This document shows, in pieces, positions 61,558 to 64,000 of a DNA stretch of 64,000 bases. The DNA is from Petrimonas sulfuriphila (GTDB lineage: Bacteria; Bacteroidota; Bacteroidia; Bacteroidales; Dysgonomonadaceae). The notes beneath the pieces were generated by a model, which was given only the letters and a program-made list of their open reading frames with translations, was not told the DNA's origin and made no database searches. How positions within the stretch are numbered: position 1 is the first letter of the stretch; the number at the start of each line of letters is the position of its first letter. Both the position numbers and the translations under genes were made by a program. The DNA lies in assembly GCF_051201015.1 (NCBI RefSeq), contig NZ_JBPEHI010000011.1; one strand, given 5' to 3'.

Positions 61558-64000
61558 TTAAATAAAGAAACGGCCGGTTTGATAAACCAGGAAAGCTATA
61601 AACCAGGCCAGCCCTGTCGAGTAGACCACGCTGAAAAGCGCCCACCTCCACGAATGGGATTCTTCTTTGATAGCAACTATGGTGGCAATACAGGGGAAAT
61701 AGATCAGGATAAACAGCAAAAATCCGATAACGACCAGCGGTGAGAAAACAGGTGTCCCGTCCGGATGCTTCTCCTGTAAAAGCCGGGTTTGCAACGACTG
61801 CTGGTCCTCACTGTCACCGGTATAAAGCACCCCCATCGTACTGATTACAATCTCTTTTGCCGCCATTCCCGACAACAAGCTCACGGAAATTTTCCAGTCG
61901 AAACCAAGCGGGCGCATCAATGGCTCCATAAAATGGCCAATTTTTCCGATGTATGAATTTACCTGATGTTCGGTGTTCTTTGCGTGTTCAATTTCTATCA
62001 CCCGGATCTCTTTTTCTGTCTGCGGTAAAACCAGGCTGTCGAGTTGTGCCAGTTGCCTGTCAAATTGCGCTTCGCGCTGTGCATCTTGCGGGAAATACCC
62101 CAGAAACCAGATAATGATGGAGGCAACCAAAATGGGACCGCCCATCTTCAGTAAATACTGCTTGGCCCTTTCCCACATATGGATGACTACCGATTTAAAT
62201 GTAGGCATCCGGTAAGGCGGCAACTCCATCACAAACGGCGTATCTTCCTTGGTAAAAAATCGTTTACGGAGCAAAATCGCCGTCAGAATAGCCACAAGAA
62301 CCCCTACGCTGTACAATCCGAGCATGACAAAACTGCCGTTCCGGGGAAAAAATGCACTTACAAATAAAATATAAACCGGCAATCGCGCACTGCACGACAT
62401 AAAAGGAACAATCAGCATGGTAATCATCCGGCTGCTGCGGCTTTCGATTGTGCGGGTGGACATTACTGCAGGTACATTACACCCAAACCCCATGATAAGC
62501 GGAATAAACGATTTTCCGTGGAGGCCGATGTTATGCATCAGTTTATCCATGATGAACGCTGCCCGGGCCATGTATCCCGAATCTTCCATAAACGCGATAA
62601 ACGCGTACAATATCACAATGTTCGGCAGAAAAACAATAACACCCCCCACTCCGCCGATAACGCCGTCTACCAGCAAATCCTTGAGTGGTCCTTCCGTCAT
62701 ATTTACACGAATCAAATTCCCTGCCTGGGCCACAATCCACTCAATCCACTCCATCGGATAAGCTCCAAGCCGGAAGGTAGCTTCAAACATTATCCACAGA
62801 AAGACAAAGAAAAGCGGGAGCCCCAAATATTTATTCGTCAGGACAGCATCGAGCACAGTAGTTTTATCTTCGAATTTTGTTTTTTCGCTCAGTGTCTCTT
62901 TGAGTGCTCCTGCAATAAATCCATACCGGGCATTGGTAAAGGCCGACTCTGGGTCTTCTTTCAACAACCTTTCGATATATTCCCGTTCCTTGTTTCTACG
63001 AGCCAGAAGCTCCTTGCCTTTATCGTGCTCACGAATAGCATTTTCTACCTCTTTATCCCCCTCCAGCAACTTAATACCGACATAACGCTTCGGCATACCT
63101 AACGTCGAAAAGCCGTTGGATAATAAATCGCGACACATAAAGCCGATGGATTTCTCCAATACACGCCCGTAGGGAACCTTTACGTTGTGAGAGTTGTTGC
63201 CGGATTCGTAAATGCTAATCACATTTTCGAGCAATTCGGGAATACCGAACCCTTTCTTTCCCACCGTAGGAACAATAGGAACATTCAGCATTTCAGAAAG
63301 CGTCTGGTGCTTGAATAAGCGGCCGCTCTTCTCAAGTTCGTCGTACATATTGAGTGCTACTACCATTGGTTTCTCCAACTCAATAAGCTCGGTGGTAAGA
63401 TACAGGTTTCTCTCCAAGGCCGATGCCGACACCACATTCACAATAACATCGGGTTTTTCTTCAAAAATATAACTTCTTACGTACAGTTCCTCGGGAGAAT
63501 AAGCAGACAATGAATATGTTCCCGGAAGATCGGTCAATATAAACTTATAACCGTTGTGCCTCAGCGTTCCTTCTTTGGAATCGACCGTTACGCCGCTGTA
63601 ATTTCCCACATGCTCGTGTGCCCCCGACGCAAGGTTGAAAATGGAGGTTTTTCCGGCGTTGGGGTTTCCAACCAACGCAACACGAATAACGTTATTATTT
63701 TCTTTCTTTAAATCGGATTTGTCAGAAAGTGGTGGATCGCGAAAGTCCGTCTCTTCAACCTCGTTTTCAGGCTCATCTGTTTTGTCATTGTCCACCGCAT
63801 ACACCACATCTTCTTTCAATTTCGAAATTTCAATCAATACGGCTTCACTGCGCCGCAACGAAACTTCGTACTCCATGATGCCGTATTTGATAGGGTCTTT
63901 CAACGGGGCGTTCAGTATCGACCTCACCTCTTGTCCGCGCACGAAGCCCATTTCGAGAATCCGTTTCCGAAATGCCCCCGATCCATTTACTTTTACAATG
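61558..64000 (-). CDS. feoB: Ferrous iron transporter FeoA-FeoB fusion, 5' end beyond the window
   Basis: Iron(II) transporter. The frame is open to the window edge; the visible N-terminus (GAFRKRILEMGFVRGQEV, then LRRSEAVLIEI) is a FeoA SH3-like domain fused ahead of FeoB. The G domain has GNPNAGKTSIFN (G1), VTVDSKEG (G2), DLPGTYSLS (G3) and NMYDE (G4). A C-terminal membrane domain with about nine helices and Gate motifs (MGFGCNVPAVMSTRTIESR, SLLSGMAAKEIVIS) follows. An acidic linker joins FeoA to the G domain. The ATG at 63951 lies inside the FeoA domain and is not the real start. Confidence 0.95.
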   Translation of the reverse strand, partial: IVKVNGSGAFRKRILEMGFVRGQEVRSILNAPLKDPIKYGIMEYEVSLRRSEAVLIEISKLKEDVVYAVDNDKTDEPENEVEETDFRDPPLSDKSDLKKENNNVIRVALVGNPNAGKTSIFNLASGAHEHVGNYSGVTVDSKEGTLRHNGYKFILTDLPGTYSLSAYSPEELYVRSYIFEEKPDVIVNVVSASALERNLYLTTELIELEKPMVVALNMYDELEKSGRLFKHQTLSEMLNVPIVPTVGKKGFGIPELLENVISIYESGNNSHNVKVPYGRVLEKSIGFMCRDLLSNGFSTLGMPKRYVGIKLLEGDKEVENAIREHDKGKELLARRNKEREYIERLLKEDPESAFTNARYGFIAGALKETLSEKTKFEDKTTVLDAVLTNKYLGLPLFFVFLWIMFEATFRLGAYPMEWIEWIVAQAGNLIRVNMTEGPLKDLLVDGVIGGVGGVIVFLPNIVILYAFIAFMEDSGYMARAAFIMDKLMHNIGLHGKSFIPLIMGFGCNVPAVMSTRTIESRSSRMITMLIVPFMSCSARLPVYILFVSAFFPRNGSFVMLGLYSVGVLVAILTAILLRKRFFTKEDTPFVMELPPYRMPTFKSVVIHMWERAKQYLLKMGGPILVASIIIWFLGYFPQDAQREAQFDRQLAQLDSLVLPQTEKEIRVIEIEHAKNTEHQVNSYIGKIGHFMEPLMRPLGFDWKISVSLLSGMAAKEIVISTMGVLYTGDSEDQQSLQTRLLQEKHPDGTPVFSPLVVIGFLLFILIYFPCIATIVAIKEESHSWRWALFSVVYSTGLAWFIAFLVYQTGRFFI

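Noticed and set aside
62518..63102. 194-codon ORF on the plus strand
   Set aside because: Shadow of feoB.
1..64000. CRISPR arrays, rRNA genes, complete insertion sequences, replication origin
   Set aside because: No regular direct repeats with spacers, no rRNA segments, no intact transposase and no origin-like clusters were seen.

Overview
The window looks like the chromosome of a member of the Bacteroidota, most likely order Bacteroidales (Dysgonomonadaceae/Porphyromonadaceae-like). Support comes from: promoters of the TTTG-N19-21-TAnnTTTG type; an arginine cluster with a Bacteroides-type N-succinylornithine carbamoyltransferase (Pro90 present); a one-protein hybrid two-component regulator; DUF4251; S9 prolyl peptidase; FeoA-FeoB fusion; and very tight A-rich intergenic spacers without clear Shine-Dalgarno sequences. 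There is one tRNA gene, no rRNA and no CRISPR.

Layout. 1-3128: end of an AraC-type regulator (possibly frameshifted), a secreted HExxH protein and a KamA-type radical SAM enzyme. 3282-11777: arginine operon (GNAT, argG, argC, argD, argF', argB, argE, argH) behind a leader that encodes a 22-codon peptide ending in Arg-Arg. 11820-15212: pta, a 3-hydroxyacyl-CoA dehydrogenase-like gene and ackA, closed by a strong terminator. 15256-22956: accessory region with a stand-alone AraC domain, a tight five-gene operon (DUF2589-like protein, two unrecognised proteins, cytoplasmic subtilase, I9-propeptide-like small protein) and a TPR-type hybrid histidine kinase/AraC regulator. Two related promoter-like elements flank the five-gene operon. 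23031-24229: rpsF-rpsR-rplI. 24387-27580: a lipoprotein with two ecotin domains, a U32 peptidase-family protein, a DCC protein and a TrmH-type methyltransferase. 27598-33947: surface-polysaccharide genes (glycosyltransferases, methyltransferase, wecB, wecC). 33960-49079: mostly housekeeping genes (MBL hydrolase, S9 peptidase, FabK-like, purD, alkaline phosphatase, surE, lpxB, pfkA, rnc, fabF, acpP, purN). 49147-53158: tRNA-Leu followed by an A+T-rich accessory stretch (possible integrase remnant, NHL lipoprotein, pirin, 4Fe-4S protein, frameshifted greA-like gene). 53358-57004: ABC-F protein with an attenuator-like leader, a small membrane protein and a MATE transporter. 57141-64000: sugar isomerase and dehydrogenase, acyl-CoA synthetase, and feoAB with its small Cys-rich partner, cut by the window edge.

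Best candidates for undescribed biology: the DUF2589-subtilase-inhibitor operon (16158-19801), the arginine leader peptide (3298-3366), the tandem ecotin lipoprotein with P1 residues Leu and Arg, the ABC-F leader, and the C8 homopolymer that switches a greA-like gene out of frame. All functional statements come from reading motifs. No database search was possible.
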